64,000 nucleotides of DNA from the NCBI GenBank assembly GCA_009726095.1, contig WLMZ01000002.1, positions 17,308 through 81,307 on the forward strand. Direction: 5' to 3'. Shown in pieces: positions 45,218-54,670 of this stretch; the first letter of the stretch is position 1, and each line of letters starts with the position of its first letter. Origin of the DNA: Actinomycetota bacterium. GTDB taxonomy: Bacteria; Actinomycetota; Acidimicrobiia; Acidimicrobiales; Ilumatobacteraceae. The notes beneath the pieces are model-generated. The model ran no database searches. It was not told the origin of the DNA and saw nothing but the letters and a program-made list of their open reading frames with translations. The position numbers and the translations under genes are program-made.

Positions 45218-47477
45218 GGGGCACCCCCGTGACCGGAAGCCCGAGCGCAGTGTCCAGCACCTGGCGGTCCGAGGCGCGGAAGGGGCGCTCGAGACCGATG
45301 AGATCGAGATCCTCGCCGGCGACGAGCCGTTCCTCGTCGGCGAAGCGAGCCTCGAACACCGACATGATGAGGCGCGGCACCAAGAACACCGAGACCACGC
45401 AGATCAGCGCGAAGTTCCAGTTCGAGAGCACACCGCGCCAGGTCAACAGCCAGAGGCCGGCCAAAGACACGACCCACGCTGCCGTCGCGACCGGCGCCTT
45501 ACGCAGCGGCCGGAAGCCGTCCATGACCTGTTGCGCGATGCCGCTGGGGTTCTTGCCGAGGCCGATGCCGATCATCGCCGGGCCGACGTAATGGGTGAAA
45601 TTGCCGAGCACGGTGACGAACAGCCAGTGCAGCGAGGGGTAGTCGCTGCCGAGCTTGGCGAAGATGTTGGGCATCACCACGCTGAGCAGACTCAGGAAGA
45701 TGCCCGCGATCAACGCACCGCTGACGTAGCCGATACCGCCGACCACCGCGATCATGAACAGGGTGAGGCTGGCGAAGCCGTCGAAGTCGGCGTTGTTCGG
45801 CAAGGTGCGGCGCTGCGCCGCCCACATCAGCCCACCGAGGCCGGCGATGGCCGACGACAGCATGAACACGCCGAGCTTCAGCCGAGTGATGTTGAGGCCC
45901 AGGGTTGCGCATGCCGCTGGGCTGTCCTTCATCGCGACGATCATGCGGCCGTAGGCGCTTCGGCGGAGCGCGATGAGCCCGACCCCGATGATCGCGAACA
46001 TGACCGTCATCAACATGAGGAAGGCCCGTTGCCCGCCGAAGTCGATGCCGAACCAGTTCGGGCGCGGGACCGTGAGCGAACCGGTGCTGAAGAGGTTGAC
46101 CGTGAACTTCCACCCGAACAGGTTGAAGTGCAGCGGCTGGATCTGCAGGATCACCAATTGGTACACGATGATGCCGAATGCAAACGTGGCCAGGCCCAGG
46201 TACAGGCCGCGCAGGCGTAGTGCGGGCAGGGCGATGAGCCCACCCACCAGTGCGCAGACGCACACCGCCAACAAGATGGCCATCACCGACAACGATTGCT
46301 TCGTGGCCAGACCGGTGGGTCCGACATCGAACTGCCAGGCTGCGATCACGGCGATGCCCGCAAAGGTGAACACGGCCAGGTTGATCTCACCCGCATACCC
46401 GGTGAGGAGGACCAGCGAGAGTGCCAGCAGCGACAGCGAGATGCCGTTGGCCAGGCTGATGACGGCCGACCCGGACATGAGCGACTGCAGCATGGCGACA
46501 CACGCCACCAGGACAACGCCCCACAGCACGGCCTGGCGCAGTGTGGGCACCTTGAACCGCTCGCGGGTTCGGGACACCACGGCACCCCGCAGACGATCCT
46601 GGGGAAGCAACAGGAGGGCAACGAACAACAGCACAGCAGGGATGGCGTTGCGCAGGTTGCGCAGCACGAGCCAGCGCTGGCCGGCGTCGGACACCCAGTC
46701 GAAGTACAGCTTCGACAGGCCGAGGACCATGGCACCCACGTACGTCAGCGGCACGCTGCGCAAGCGGCCGGCAACCGCCGCCGGATAGGCATCGAACACC
46801 AACAGGGTCAGTGCGAACACCTGCAGTGCGCCGAGTTGCGGCGACAGCAGGACGCCGGCCAGACCAGCAAGCGCAGCGCCGATCGCCCAACTGGCAAGGC
46901 TTGCGCGATCTGGGCGACCACCGTTGAGCATGAGCAACGAGCGATCATCGACCGTTGCCCGCATGGTCACACCGAGACGGGTGCGATAGAGCACCACAAA
47001 CAGGGCGCCGGCGATGAGGACAGACAAGCCCACGCCGATGATCTGGTGGAAGTACACCGCTTGCCCGAGCACATTGATATGCCGTTCGCCGAAGAACTTC
47101 TGCGGCACCAGTGCCCGGTTGCTCTTGCGGAACCAGATCCAGGTAGCCGCACCGTTGATGGCCAACAGCACCGCCACAGGAGTGACCAGGCGCGTGACCT
47201 CGCTGGTGCCACGCAACCCGCGCATCACCAAGATCTCCAGGAACATGCCGAGCAGGGGGGCGAACACCACGATGGTGAGCACCAGCGCGATTGGCGTGGC
47301 CATATGCCACCCGAATCGGAGCTGCCAGTACACGAGCGCGCTCATGGTGGCCACGGCACCGTGGGCCACATTGAACACCCCCGATGTGGAGTAGGTGACG
47401 ACGAGGCCGGTTGCTGCAATGGCGTACACGGATCCGAGGCAGAGACCCAAGACGGTGTAGGCGAGAAAGTCCTGCAT
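45204..47477 (-). CDS. Fused LivH-LivM ABC transporter permease
   Basis: 757 residues. Residues 1 to about 295 are LivH-like (LGLCLGSVYAIAATGLVVTY, GVFNVAHGAVATM and the EAA-like loop RLRSVPLTYVGAMVLG), and residues from about 315 to 690 are LivM-like (GISLSLLALSLVLLTGYAGEINLA and AMKDSPAACATLGLN). The usual two genes are one reading frame here, with about 18 transmembrane segments. It ends with a cytoplasmic tail of about 60 residues. The substrate group is amino acids or amides by family, not proven. Confidence 0.92.
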   Translation of the reverse strand: MQDFLAYTVLGLCLGSVYAIAATGLVVTYSTSGVFNVAHGAVATMSALVYWQLRFGWHMATPIALVLTIVVFAPLLGMFLEILVMRGLRGTSEVTRLVTPVAVLLAINGAATWIWFRKSNRALVPQKFFGERHINVLGQAVYFHQIIGVGLSVLIAGALFVVLYRTRLGVTMRATVDDRSLLMLNGGRPDRASLASWAIGAALAGLAGVLLSPQLGALQVFALTLLVFDAYPAAVAGRLRSVPLTYVGAMVLGLSKLYFDWVSDAGQRWLVLRNLRNAIPAVLLFVALLLLPQDRLRGAVVSRTRERFKVPTLRQAVLWGVVLVACVAMLQSLMSGSAVISLANGISLSLLALSLVLLTGYAGEINLAVFTFAGIAVIAAWQFDVGPTGLATKQSLSVMAILLAVCVCALVGGLIALPALRLRGLYLGLATFAFGIIVYQLVILQIQPLHFNLFGWKFTVNLFSTGSLTVPRPNWFGIDFGGQRAFLMLMTVMFAIIGVGLIALRRSAYGRMIVAMKDSPAACATLGLNITRLKLGVFMLSSAIAGLGGLMWAAQRRTLPNNADFDGFASLTLFMIAVVGGIGYVSGALIAGIFLSLLSVVMPNIFAKLGSDYPSLHWLFVTVLGNFTHYVGPAMIGIGLGKNPSGIAQQVMDGFRPLRKAPVATAAWVVSLAGLWLLTWRGVLSNWNFALICVVSVFLVPRLIMSVFEARFADEERLVAGEDLDLIGLERPFRASDRQVLDTALGLPVTGVPHAPS

Positions 47478-47549
47478 GATGGGGCCGGACTGTCAGTGGG
47501 CCCGGCCGCAGTTGCAGCCGGTCCCACAGACAGAAGACAACGTGGAGTC

Positions 47550-48992
47550 CTAGTTGCCCGTGAACTGCTGCGAGATGCGATTCGCATCAAGCTTGGCAGC
47601 AATCAGGGCGGGCGTTCCCGTGACCTTGGCGATCCAGGTGTCCTTGCACTCGAACGTACCGGGCTTGGTCGGCGCGACCCGCTCGTAGGTGGTACCGACG
47701 AGGTGTAGCAGAATGGCGCACTTCGGCGGGTGGTTGCCGCCCGGATCGGTCTCGGCGTGCAGACCATGGCCGGTCCAGCTATGGGTGGCCTTCATGTTGT
47801 CGAGCGTGCACTGACGGGTGAGCGTGGCACCGCACTCCGAGGCGGCCGTTGCCCACAGCAGGAACGATGACGTGGCCTGCATACCGAGCAGCGCAGCATC
47901 GCCCTGGCCCTTGAGCAGGTCGAGGTAATCCTGGGTGGCCTTGTTCAGGCTGGCTTCCTCGTAGGGGATGAAGCCGAAGCGGATGTACATCTTGTCGAGC
48001 GCACCGTTGGTGTTGGCGGCCGCACACTCGGCGGTGTAGTGGTTGGCGTCGGTGACGATGGGTACATCGAGACCGTTGGCCTTCGCGGTCTCTGCAAACA
48101 ACTTCAGACCAGGCAGGCACGAACCCTGCCACGACACCATGGTGGCGCCGGAGTCCTTGATCTGCTTCACGAAGGGCGTCCAGTCGGTCTCACCGGCGGG
48201 GTTGTATTCCAACGTGGTCTCGGCGAAGCCCCAACCGAACTGCGGGGACACGGCAACGACCTTGTCACGGGTTTCGACGGTGGCGCCGAAGCCGCTGGTG
48301 AGCGTGGCGACCTTCTTGACCTCGTTCGGGAAGATCGTGGCCACCTGTTCGAACACGCCGGCAGGCGTTTCGTCCGACGGGTTGGGGACACCCTGGAACA
48401 CATCAGCCGAATGGGCGAACGCTGCGCTCACGGTGTAGGCGGGGACCGCCGGCAGGTGACACCCGATGCGGATCTCCTCTTGCTGACCGTCGAATGCCCA
48501 GCCTTCGCCGACGAGGAAGAAGTTGTTGCCATCGCACGCACCCTGCATGGCCGTGGCGACGTCGAAGATCTTGGCGTCGAAGTAGTTGAACGTGATCTGG
48601 CGACCGTTGATGCCGCCGAGCTCGTTGCACTTGGCGACCAACGCCTTCACGGCATCGGTGACCTCGTGCGAGAGGCCGGGCGAACCGGCGTAGCCGGCAT
48701 CGTCGCCACCGGCGATGCTGATGGCGTCCTTGGTGACGCCGGGCTCGGTGCCGGTGTCGGCATTGGCGCCGTCGCCCTTGCCGCATGGCCACGGGGCATC
48801 ACCGAACGTGGGCACCACTGGGGCGGGCTCGGTGACCGGCGTGGTGTCGGCCGGGCCCGTGCCGGGAGTGGTGGCCACAGAGGTACCGGCGGTCGACGTG
48901 GCTGGCGTACTGCTGCGGTCCTTGCCACACGCTGTCACGACGAACGTGAGCGCAACAGCTACCGCCACGAAACGAATAGAAGACTGCTTCAT
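47550..48992 (-). CDS. ABC transporter substrate-binding lipoprotein (periplasmic-binding type I), copy 1
   Basis: 480 residues from ATG 48992, after a GGGGGGAT ribosome-binding site. Signal peptide with lipobox VVTAC (Cys22), a Thr/Pro-rich spacer to about residue 60, then a type I binding fold (DAISIAGGDDAGYAGSPG, CNELGGINGRQITFNYFDAK, NNFFLVGEGWAF). Six or more conserved Cys suggest disulfides outside the cell. It lies next to and is clearly paralogous to the protein at 49107-50552, and both precede the permease gene. Confidence 0.9.
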   Translation of the reverse strand: MKQSSIRFVAVAVALTFVVTACGKDRSSTPATSTAGTSVATTPGTGPADTTPVTEPAPVVPTFGDAPWPCGKGDGANADTGTEPGVTKDAISIAGGDDAGYAGSPGLSHEVTDAVKALVAKCNELGGINGRQITFNYFDAKIFDVATAMQGACDGNNFFLVGEGWAFDGQQEEIRIGCHLPAVPAYTVSAAFAHSADVFQGVPNPSDETPAGVFEQVATIFPNEVKKVATLTSGFGATVETRDKVVAVSPQFGWGFAETTLEYNPAGETDWTPFVKQIKDSGATMVSWQGSCLPGLKLFAETAKANGLDVPIVTDANHYTAECAAANTNGALDKMYIRFGFIPYEEASLNKATQDYLDLLKGQGDAALLGMQATSSFLLWATAASECGATLTRQCTLDNMKATHSWTGHGLHAETDPGGNHPPKCAILLHLVGTTYERVAPTKPGTFECKDTWIAKVTGTPALIAAKLDANRISQQFTGN

Positions 48993-49106
48993 CAAGGATC
49001 CCCCCCAAAAAACGCACTTGAATTTGCCACCATAACAGGTATCTGACGATCCGTCAGATGCGGAAACTTGGTGCGGCAACGACCACCCGATGGGCCAGAT
49101 TTCCGG

Positions 49107-50552
49107 TCAGCCGCCGCTGAATTGCTGGGAGATGCGGTTGGCATCGAGCTTGGCAGCGATGAGCGCAGGGCTGCCCGTCACCCGGGCCACCCACTCGGGC
49201 TTGCATTCGAAGGTGCCCGGCTTGGTGGGTGTGACCCGCTTGTACCCGGTGCCCTCTATCTTCAGCACGGCGTTGCAGGACGAGGGGTGGTTTTGGCCGG
49301 GGTTGTCCTCGGCGTGCAACCCATGCCCGGTCCACGATGTGGTCTTGGCCAGGTTCGCCAGCACGCACGCCCGAGTGAGCTCTGCGCCGCACGCCTGCGA
49401 TGCCGTGGCCCACAACAGGAACGACGATGCGGTCTGGGTTCCGAGCAGCGCAACGTCGCCACCGTTTTCCTTGAGCAGGTCGATGAAGTCCTGGGTTGCC
49501 TTGTTCGTGGATGCCTCCTCGAACGGCACCGAGGTCAACCGCACGTACACGTTGTTCATCGAGCCGTCGGTGTTCACCGCAGCGCATTCCGTTGCGTAGT
49601 GGTTGGCATCGGTAATGATCGGCAGGTCCAGCCCGTTGGCCTTGGCGGTCTGGGCGAACAGCTGCAGGTGCGGCAGACAGGTGCCTGACCAGTACACCAT
49701 CGTGGCGCCGGAATCCTTGATCTGCTTGACGAACGGAGTCCAGTCGGCTTCACCGGCTGCGTTGTACTCGAGCTTGGCATCGACGAAGCCCCACCCGAAA
49801 GCGGGGGCAACGGCCAGCACCTTGTCGCGCGACTCCTGCGTTGCCGAGAAACCAGCAACGAGCGTGGCGACATGCTTCACGGCGTCGGGGAACAACGTGG
49901 CCATCTGCTCGAAGAAGCCGGCCGACATCTCGTCGGATGGGTTCGGAATGGCGTCGTACATGAGCTTGCCGTGGGCGAATGCGGCGCTGACCGAGTAGGT
50001 CGGCACTGCAGGCATCGGGCACTTCAGGCGGGCTTCCTCCTGCTGGCTGTCGAAGGCCCAACCCTCGCCGACGAGAAAGAAATTGTTGCCATCACAGACG
50101 CCCTGCATCGCGGTGGCGACGTCGAAGATCTTTGCGTCGAAGTAGTTGAGCGTGATCTGGCGGCCGTTGATACCACCGAGGTCGTTGCACTTGGAGACCA
50201 TTGCCTTCATTGCATCGGTGATCTCGTGGTTCAGCCCGGGCGAACCGACATAGCCGGCATCGTCACCGCTGGCGATGCTGATGGCGTCCTGAGTGACGCC
50301 GGGCTCGCTACCCGAGTCGGTATTGGGTGTGGCGGCCTTCCCACACGGCCACGGCGCATCACCGAACATGGGCAGTTCGGGCGGGGCGGCCGTAGTGGGC
50401 GCAGCGCCATCGCCGCTACTGACCGGCGTGGTGACCGCTGTGCCCGGCACCGGTGTGGTGGCCGGCGCCGCATCGCGGCTCTTGCCGCACGCGGTTCCAA
50501 GGAGAGCCAGTGCCAGTGGAATGGCCAACAAACGTACCTGTAAACGACCCAT
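49107..50552 (-). CDS. ABC transporter substrate-binding lipoprotein (periplasmic-binding type I), copy 2
   Basis: 481 residues. Lipobox LGTAC (Cys22), a Thr/Pro spacer, then the same core as copy 1: FGDAPWPCGK, DAISIASGDDAGYVGSPG, NNFFLVGEGWAF, DANRISQQFSGG at the end. Ligand-contact segments differ (for example YVRLTSVPFEEAS against YIRFGFIPYEEAS), so the two copies may bind different solutes for one permease. The same GGGGGGAT site precedes the ATG. First gene of the transporter operon; the 92-base gap upstream shows no clear terminator. Confidence 0.9.
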   Translation of the reverse strand: MGRLQVRLLAIPLALALLGTACGKSRDAAPATTPVPGTAVTTPVSSGDGAAPTTAAPPELPMFGDAPWPCGKAATPNTDSGSEPGVTQDAISIASGDDAGYVGSPGLNHEITDAMKAMVSKCNDLGGINGRQITLNYFDAKIFDVATAMQGVCDGNNFFLVGEGWAFDSQQEEARLKCPMPAVPTYSVSAAFAHGKLMYDAIPNPSDEMSAGFFEQMATLFPDAVKHVATLVAGFSATQESRDKVLAVAPAFGWGFVDAKLEYNAAGEADWTPFVKQIKDSGATMVYWSGTCLPHLQLFAQTAKANGLDLPIITDANHYATECAAVNTDGSMNNVYVRLTSVPFEEASTNKATQDFIDLLKENGGDVALLGTQTASSFLLWATASQACGAELTRACVLANLAKTTSWTGHGLHAEDNPGQNHPSSCNAVLKIEGTGYKRVTPTKPGTFECKPEWVARVTGSPALIAAKLDANRISQQFSGG

Positions 50553-50644
50553 CGAAATCCCCCCCGAGATTCACCGTGTGGTCGCACCGTAACACCGTTG
50601 ATGCAATCGGTTCACAAATCCACCCACTCGAGTTGCCTAGCGAC

Positions 50645-51547
50645 TCAGCCAATAGCGATGGGATTCACCGGGCTGCCCGATGCCCCCGTGACCAACAGCC
50701 CACCGACCGCAAGCAACACGTCGTAACACGAATCTGCGGCCAGATCGGCCAACCACAGGTGCTCGATCATGGTGACGCCGAGCTGCTGGAGCAGTTCGAT
50801 GTGCACGCACAGGAACCGATTCTGGTCGAAGGGGATCGATTCGACGGCGGAGTTGTCGGTGCCCACCACGCTGATGCTGTGGTCGCGGATGAACGAGACC
50901 GCATCGAGGCCGAGGCCGGCCTGCAGCCAGGCCTGTGCTGGCGGGAGGTGCTTGTTGCGGTGCTCGATCCAGCCGGTGCGCACCAGCAACATGTCGCCCG
51001 GTTCGATGCTGGTGCCCTGTGCAGCACGACACGCCTCCAACAACGCAGCGTCGATGACCTGACCGGCCACGAGGCCCTCTGGGTTGACATGGTTCGTCAC
51101 GTAGCCGGCCACATCGAGCAGCTTGGCCGGGCCGGCGAAGCTACCGGTCTGCTCGATGCCACACTTCGAGGCACCGCCGCGGGGCGTGAACGACGATGCC
51201 GGGTAACCGTTGTAGAGCGTGGACTCCGAGGTGACATGGCACAACGCATCCATGTGCGTGCCGATGTGGCTCGGCATCACCAACACGTCCTCGTTGGCAC
51301 CCACGCCCTCACCGATCTCGAAGAAGGGCGGCACCCGCCCGATGTCGTCCAGGGTCGAGAGCGTGTAGCGCTCGGGGGCTGGGCGGTCGTGGACGGCGGG
51401 CACCGTTGCCTGGCTGAGTTGGATGGCCAGCGAGTACACCTTGCCGGTGACCCGTCGCTGGGCGGCCGCACGCACGGCCTCGGGCGTGATCAGGTTCAAG
51501 GCACCGCGCTGATCATCGTCGCCCCAGCGTCCCCAGTTGTTGCTCAC
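50645..51547 (-). CDS. Cyclase family protein (kynurenine formamidase-like)
   Basis: 300 residues from GTG 51547, with GAGGAG six bases upstream. The metal motif HxGTHxDxxxH is seen as HIGTHMDALCH. Family members hydrolyse N-formylkynurenine, isatin or related amides, or act in polyketide ring closure. The preceding WGDDDQRGALNLITPE is a hallmark of the isatin hydrolase-like group. It stands before the Liv-type operon in the same direction, so transported solute and this hydrolase might be linked. Confidence 0.87.
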   Translation of the reverse strand: MSNNWGRWGDDDQRGALNLITPEAVRAAAQRRVTGKVYSLAIQLSQATVPAVHDRPAPERYTLSTLDDIGRVPPFFEIGEGVGANEDVLVMPSHIGTHMDALCHVTSESTLYNGYPASSFTPRGGASKCGIEQTGSFAGPAKLLDVAGYVTNHVNPEGLVAGQVIDAALLEACRAAQGTSIEPGDMLLVRTGWIEHRNKHLPPAQAWLQAGLGLDAVSFIRDHSISVVGTDNSAVESIPFDQNRFLCVHIELLQQLGVTMIEHLWLADLAADSCYDVLLAVGGLLVTGASGSPVNPIAIG

Positions 51548-51651
51548 GTCTGTCTCCTCGTAGTCGATGGGCAGATTCGAACCGCGTTGTCCCGAACCCC
51601 TCGCTGCTTTCGTATCACGTCCGAGCAAACGCGCCCGCTACCGTCGCCACC

Positions 51652-52524
51652 ATGAGCACACAGACATCGCCCACGGGCGGACTCGAGGGGTACGCAGTCC
51701 TGATCACAGGCGGAGGCACCGGGATCGGGCGCGCCTGCGCCGAGCGACTGGCGGCCGACGGCGCTGCCGTCACCATCTGCGGGCGCACCGAAGCCTCATT
51801 GGCCGCAGCGGCCAGCACCATCGCCGCGGCAGCAGCGGGCAGTGGTCACGGTGGCAGCGTGCAGTTCGCCGTCGGCGACGTCACCAACGAAGACGATGTC
51901 CAGCGCATCGTTGCAACGGCACTGCAGCCAACCGGTGCGCTGAACGGCTGCCTCGCCAACGCCGGTGGCTCCGCCGGGCTCGGGCCCTACCACCTGCAGG
52001 ACACCAAGCAGTTCCTCGACACCTTGCACCTCAACGTGTTGGGCACGATGCTGTGCGTGAAGCACACGGTGGCACACATGGTCGCCGCCGGTGGCGGCTC
52101 GTTCGTGGGCATGTCGTCCATCGCCGGCTACGTCACCCATCCATACTTCGGCGCCTACACCGTGTCGAAGGCCGGCATCGAGCAGATGATGCGCAATGCC
52201 GCCGACGAATACGGTTCGGTGAACGTGCGCTACAACTCGGTGCGTCCCGGCTTCATCGCCACCGAGTTGATGGAGGCCATCCCGCGCGACAGCGACGTGT
52301 ACCGCAGCTACACCGACAACACCCCCATGGGAGGCGTCGGCGAGCCCCAGGACGTGGCCGGGTTGGTGCGGTTCCTGCTCGGTCCCGATGCGCGCTGGAT
52401 CACCGGTGTGTCGATTGCGGTCGATGGTGGTCTCGGCCTGCGCCGCGGCCCCAACTTCGGGCCGTTCCTCGAACCCTTCCTTGGCAGCGATGTGATGCTG
52501 GCCAAGAAGCCGTTCCAGCCGTAG
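51652..52524 (+). CDS. Short-chain dehydrogenase/reductase
   Basis: 290 residues. NAD(P) motif ITGGGTGIGRACAERLAADG, the NAG-type motif in CLANAGGSAGLG, and catalytic Ser/Tyr/Lys in MSSIAGYVTHP and YTVSKAGIEQMM. Substrate is unknown. The C-terminal 25 residues extend beyond the usual end (RRGPNFGPFLEPFLG). TACCGT (51639-51644) precedes the ATG by seven bases, and the gene is divergent from the cyclase gene. Confidence 0.9.
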   Translation: MSTQTSPTGGLEGYAVLITGGGTGIGRACAERLAADGAAVTICGRTEASLAAAASTIAAAAAGSGHGGSVQFAVGDVTNEDDVQRIVATALQPTGALNGCLANAGGSAGLGPYHLQDTKQFLDTLHLNVLGTMLCVKHTVAHMVAAGGGSFVGMSSIAGYVTHPYFGAYTVSKAGIEQMMRNAADEYGSVNVRYNSVRPGFIATELMEAIPRDSDVYRSYTDNTPMGGVGEPQDVAGLVRFLLGPDARWITGVSIAVDGGLGLRRGPNFGPFLEPFLGSDVMLAKKPFQP

Positions 52525-52545
52525 CCGCTGACGGCGCTACCAGGC

Positions 52546-53316
52546 TCAGCCGTGGGCGCCGCCGTCGATGCGGACCGACGTGGCGGTGATGTAACGACCG
52601 TCGTCGCTGGCCAGCATCGCGATCACTCCGGCCACATCGGCCGGTGAGCCCATGCCCTTGCCGATGATCGGCGACATCTTCGTGAACAGCGACCAGTCAG
52701 CGTCGCTGGGCAGCATGCCCGGGGTCGTCTCGGTGATGCCGCTGGTGATTCCTCCTGGCGCAACAGCAACGGCGCGCAGGCCCTGCTTGCTGTACTCGAC
52801 AGCGAGCGTGTGGGTGAGCGCATCGACCCCACCCTTACTGGCCGCGTAGGCAGCCATGTACGGATGGGCGAAGCTGGCCGAGGTGGAACTGAAGTTCACG
52901 ATCACGCCACGCCCCGATTCCAACAGCGCCGGCAGTGCCGCACGGGTCATCAAGAAGGTGCCGGTGAGGTTGATACCGATGACCTGGTTCCACACGTCGA
53001 GCGTGCACTCGTGGGTGTGCGCCGCACGCAGGATGCCCGCCGCGTTCACCAACACCTCGAGCCCCCCGAGTTCGTCGATCGCCGCGGCGACACCCGCGCC
53101 GACCTCGTGCTCGTTGGAGATGTCGAGCGGACCAACGCTCAAGCGGTCTGCCGTGCCATCCGCAGCAGCCATCGTGCGGGTGACCTCCAACCCATCAGCG
53201 TTCACGTCGATCGCGTGCACGCGGCCGCCCTCGGCGAGCAGTCGCAGCACCGTTCCCTGGCCGATGCCCGATCCGCCACCGGTGATGATGATGCGTCGAT
53301 CAACAAACCTGTTCAC
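52546..53316 (-). CDS. Short-chain dehydrogenase/reductase
   Basis: 256 residues from GTG 53316, chosen because GGAGG lies five bases upstream. Motifs: IITGGGSGIGQGTVLRLLAEGG, VNAAGILRAAHTHE, catalytic Ser in NFSSTSASF and Tyr/Lys in YAASKGGVDAL. The acidic residue after the second strand (AIDVNADG) indicates NAD rather than NADP. It is convergent with the SDR at 51652 and divergent from the deacylase at 53429; the two SDRs are not close copies. Confidence 0.9.
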   Translation of the reverse strand: MNRFVDRRIIITGGGSGIGQGTVLRLLAEGGRVHAIDVNADGLEVTRTMAAADGTADRLSVGPLDISNEHEVGAGVAAAIDELGGLEVLVNAAGILRAAHTHECTLDVWNQVIGINLTGTFLMTRAALPALLESGRGVIVNFSSTSASFAHPYMAAYAASKGGVDALTHTLAVEYSKQGLRAVAVAPGGITSGITETTPGMLPSDADWSLFTKMSPIIGKGMGSPADVAGVIAMLASDDGRYITATSVRIDGGAHG

Positions 53317-53428
53317 TGCTACCTCCTGGTGAGCCGGCACGATCGAGCCGGCCCGACGATCCGATGGCGGCAACCGTACTCAGTGCAGGCACCGCCCGAC
53401 CGGGTCGCAGTGGGCAATACTGACGGGG

Positions 53429-54619
53429 ATGAGCATGATCCAGCGTCCCGAGGTCGGCGAGCGGGTGGTGCAGTTGCTCGGCCACATGGTGGCCATGCCC
53501 ACCGAGAGCACCACACCGAACCGGTCGCTCATCGAATGGGCCGCCGATCACCTGCAGGCGTTCGGTGCCACCACCTCCATCATCGACGGGCCCGAGGGAC
53601 GCGCCAACCTGTTGGCGACGCTGGGCCCCAACACCGGGGGCGGGCTGTTGTTGTCGGGCCACACCGACGTGGTGCCAGCGGGTGGAGGGTGGCGCACCGA
53701 TCCGTATTCGCTCACCGTGTCGGGCGACCACATGGTCGGCCGCGGAACGGCCGACATGAAGGGCTTCATCGCCTGTGTGCTCGCCGTCATCGAGTACCTC
53801 GATCCCGCTGGTCTCGAACGACCGGTGCACCTTGCTCTCTCCTACGACGAGGAGATCGGCTGCGTCGGCGTACGCGGCCTGCTCGATCGGCTGCACGCCA
53901 GTGGCCTCGATGCACACGTCCGCCCCGATCTGGTGGTCATCGGTGAACCAACCATGATGCGGCCGCGACACTCACACCTCGGCAAGGTCGCCTACCGTGT
54001 GAGCTTCACCGCTCACGCCGGGCATTCCAGTTTGTCGCCGTTTCTACCGAGCGCGATCAGCGCGGCCGTGCGCATGGCCGCCGCCCTCGAGGCGACTGCT
54101 GCTCCACACGCACTCAGCGCATACCGCGACGACACGGGCGAAGCCAACGCCGAGGTCACCGTCAATGTTGGCAGCATCAGCGGCGGCACGGCTCTCAACG
54201 TGCTGGCCGAGCACTGCGTGGTCTCGTTCGAGTTGCGCCACAGCGCTACACATGATCCCGACGAACTGCTCCGCCCACTGTGGCACGCGGTCGACACCGA
54301 ACGCGACGCATTGCAGGCGGTCGGGGGAGGCATCGACATCACCGAGATCGCGCGCTATCCAGCGCTGGCCACCGATCGGACCAACCCGTGGGTCCGCATG
54401 GTCGAGCGGGCAGCCGACCGGGGCGTCAGTACACCGTTGGGGTTCGGCACCGAGGGCGGCCTGTTCGCCCGCACCCTGCAGGCGCCGGTGGTGGTGTGCG
54501 GTCCCGGCGACATCGGCGTGGCGCACAAACCCGACGAGTACGTCTCCACCGAGCAACTGCACGCCTGCGTCGCCTTCGTCGATCGCCTCATCACCGACGC
54601 ATGCACCGGCACCGCCTGA
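53429..54619 (+). CDS. ArgE/DapE-family (M20) deacylase
   Basis: 396 residues. Metal motifs: LLSGHTDVVPAGGGW, GRGTADMKGFIACVLAV and SYDEEIGCVGVRGLL; the C-terminal His is in VAHKPDEYV. The layout fits acetylornithine deacetylase. No arginine genes adjoin, so another N-acyl amino acid is possible. AATACT (53416-53421) ends seven bases before the ATG; a second ATG two codons in is an alternative start. Confidence 0.87.
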   Translation: MSMIQRPEVGERVVQLLGHMVAMPTESTTPNRSLIEWAADHLQAFGATTSIIDGPEGRANLLATLGPNTGGGLLLSGHTDVVPAGGGWRTDPYSLTVSGDHMVGRGTADMKGFIACVLAVIEYLDPAGLERPVHLALSYDEEIGCVGVRGLLDRLHASGLDAHVRPDLVVIGEPTMMRPRHSHLGKVAYRVSFTAHAGHSSLSPFLPSAISAAVRMAAALEATAAPHALSAYRDDTGEANAEVTVNVGSISGGTALNVLAEHCVVSFELRHSATHDPDELLRPLWHAVDTERDALQAVGGGIDITEIARYPALATDRTNPWVRMVERAADRGVSTPLGFGTEGGLFARTLQAPVVVCGPGDIGVAHKPDEYVSTEQLHACVAFVDRLITDACTGTA

Positions 54620-54670
54620 CCGTTCCCAGATGCCGGGCCGCAGTCGCGAACCGTTCGAGACGACAGACCG

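Noticed and set aside
49080..49106. Possible recent tandem duplication of whole receptor genes by a mobile element
   Set aside because: The flanks show no direct repeats or inverted ends, and the two proteins differ throughout, so the duplication is old.
53429..54619. A true argE assignment
   Set aside because: The M20 motifs also fit DapE and other acyl-amino-acid deacylases, and no arginine genes adjoin, so only the family call is kept.
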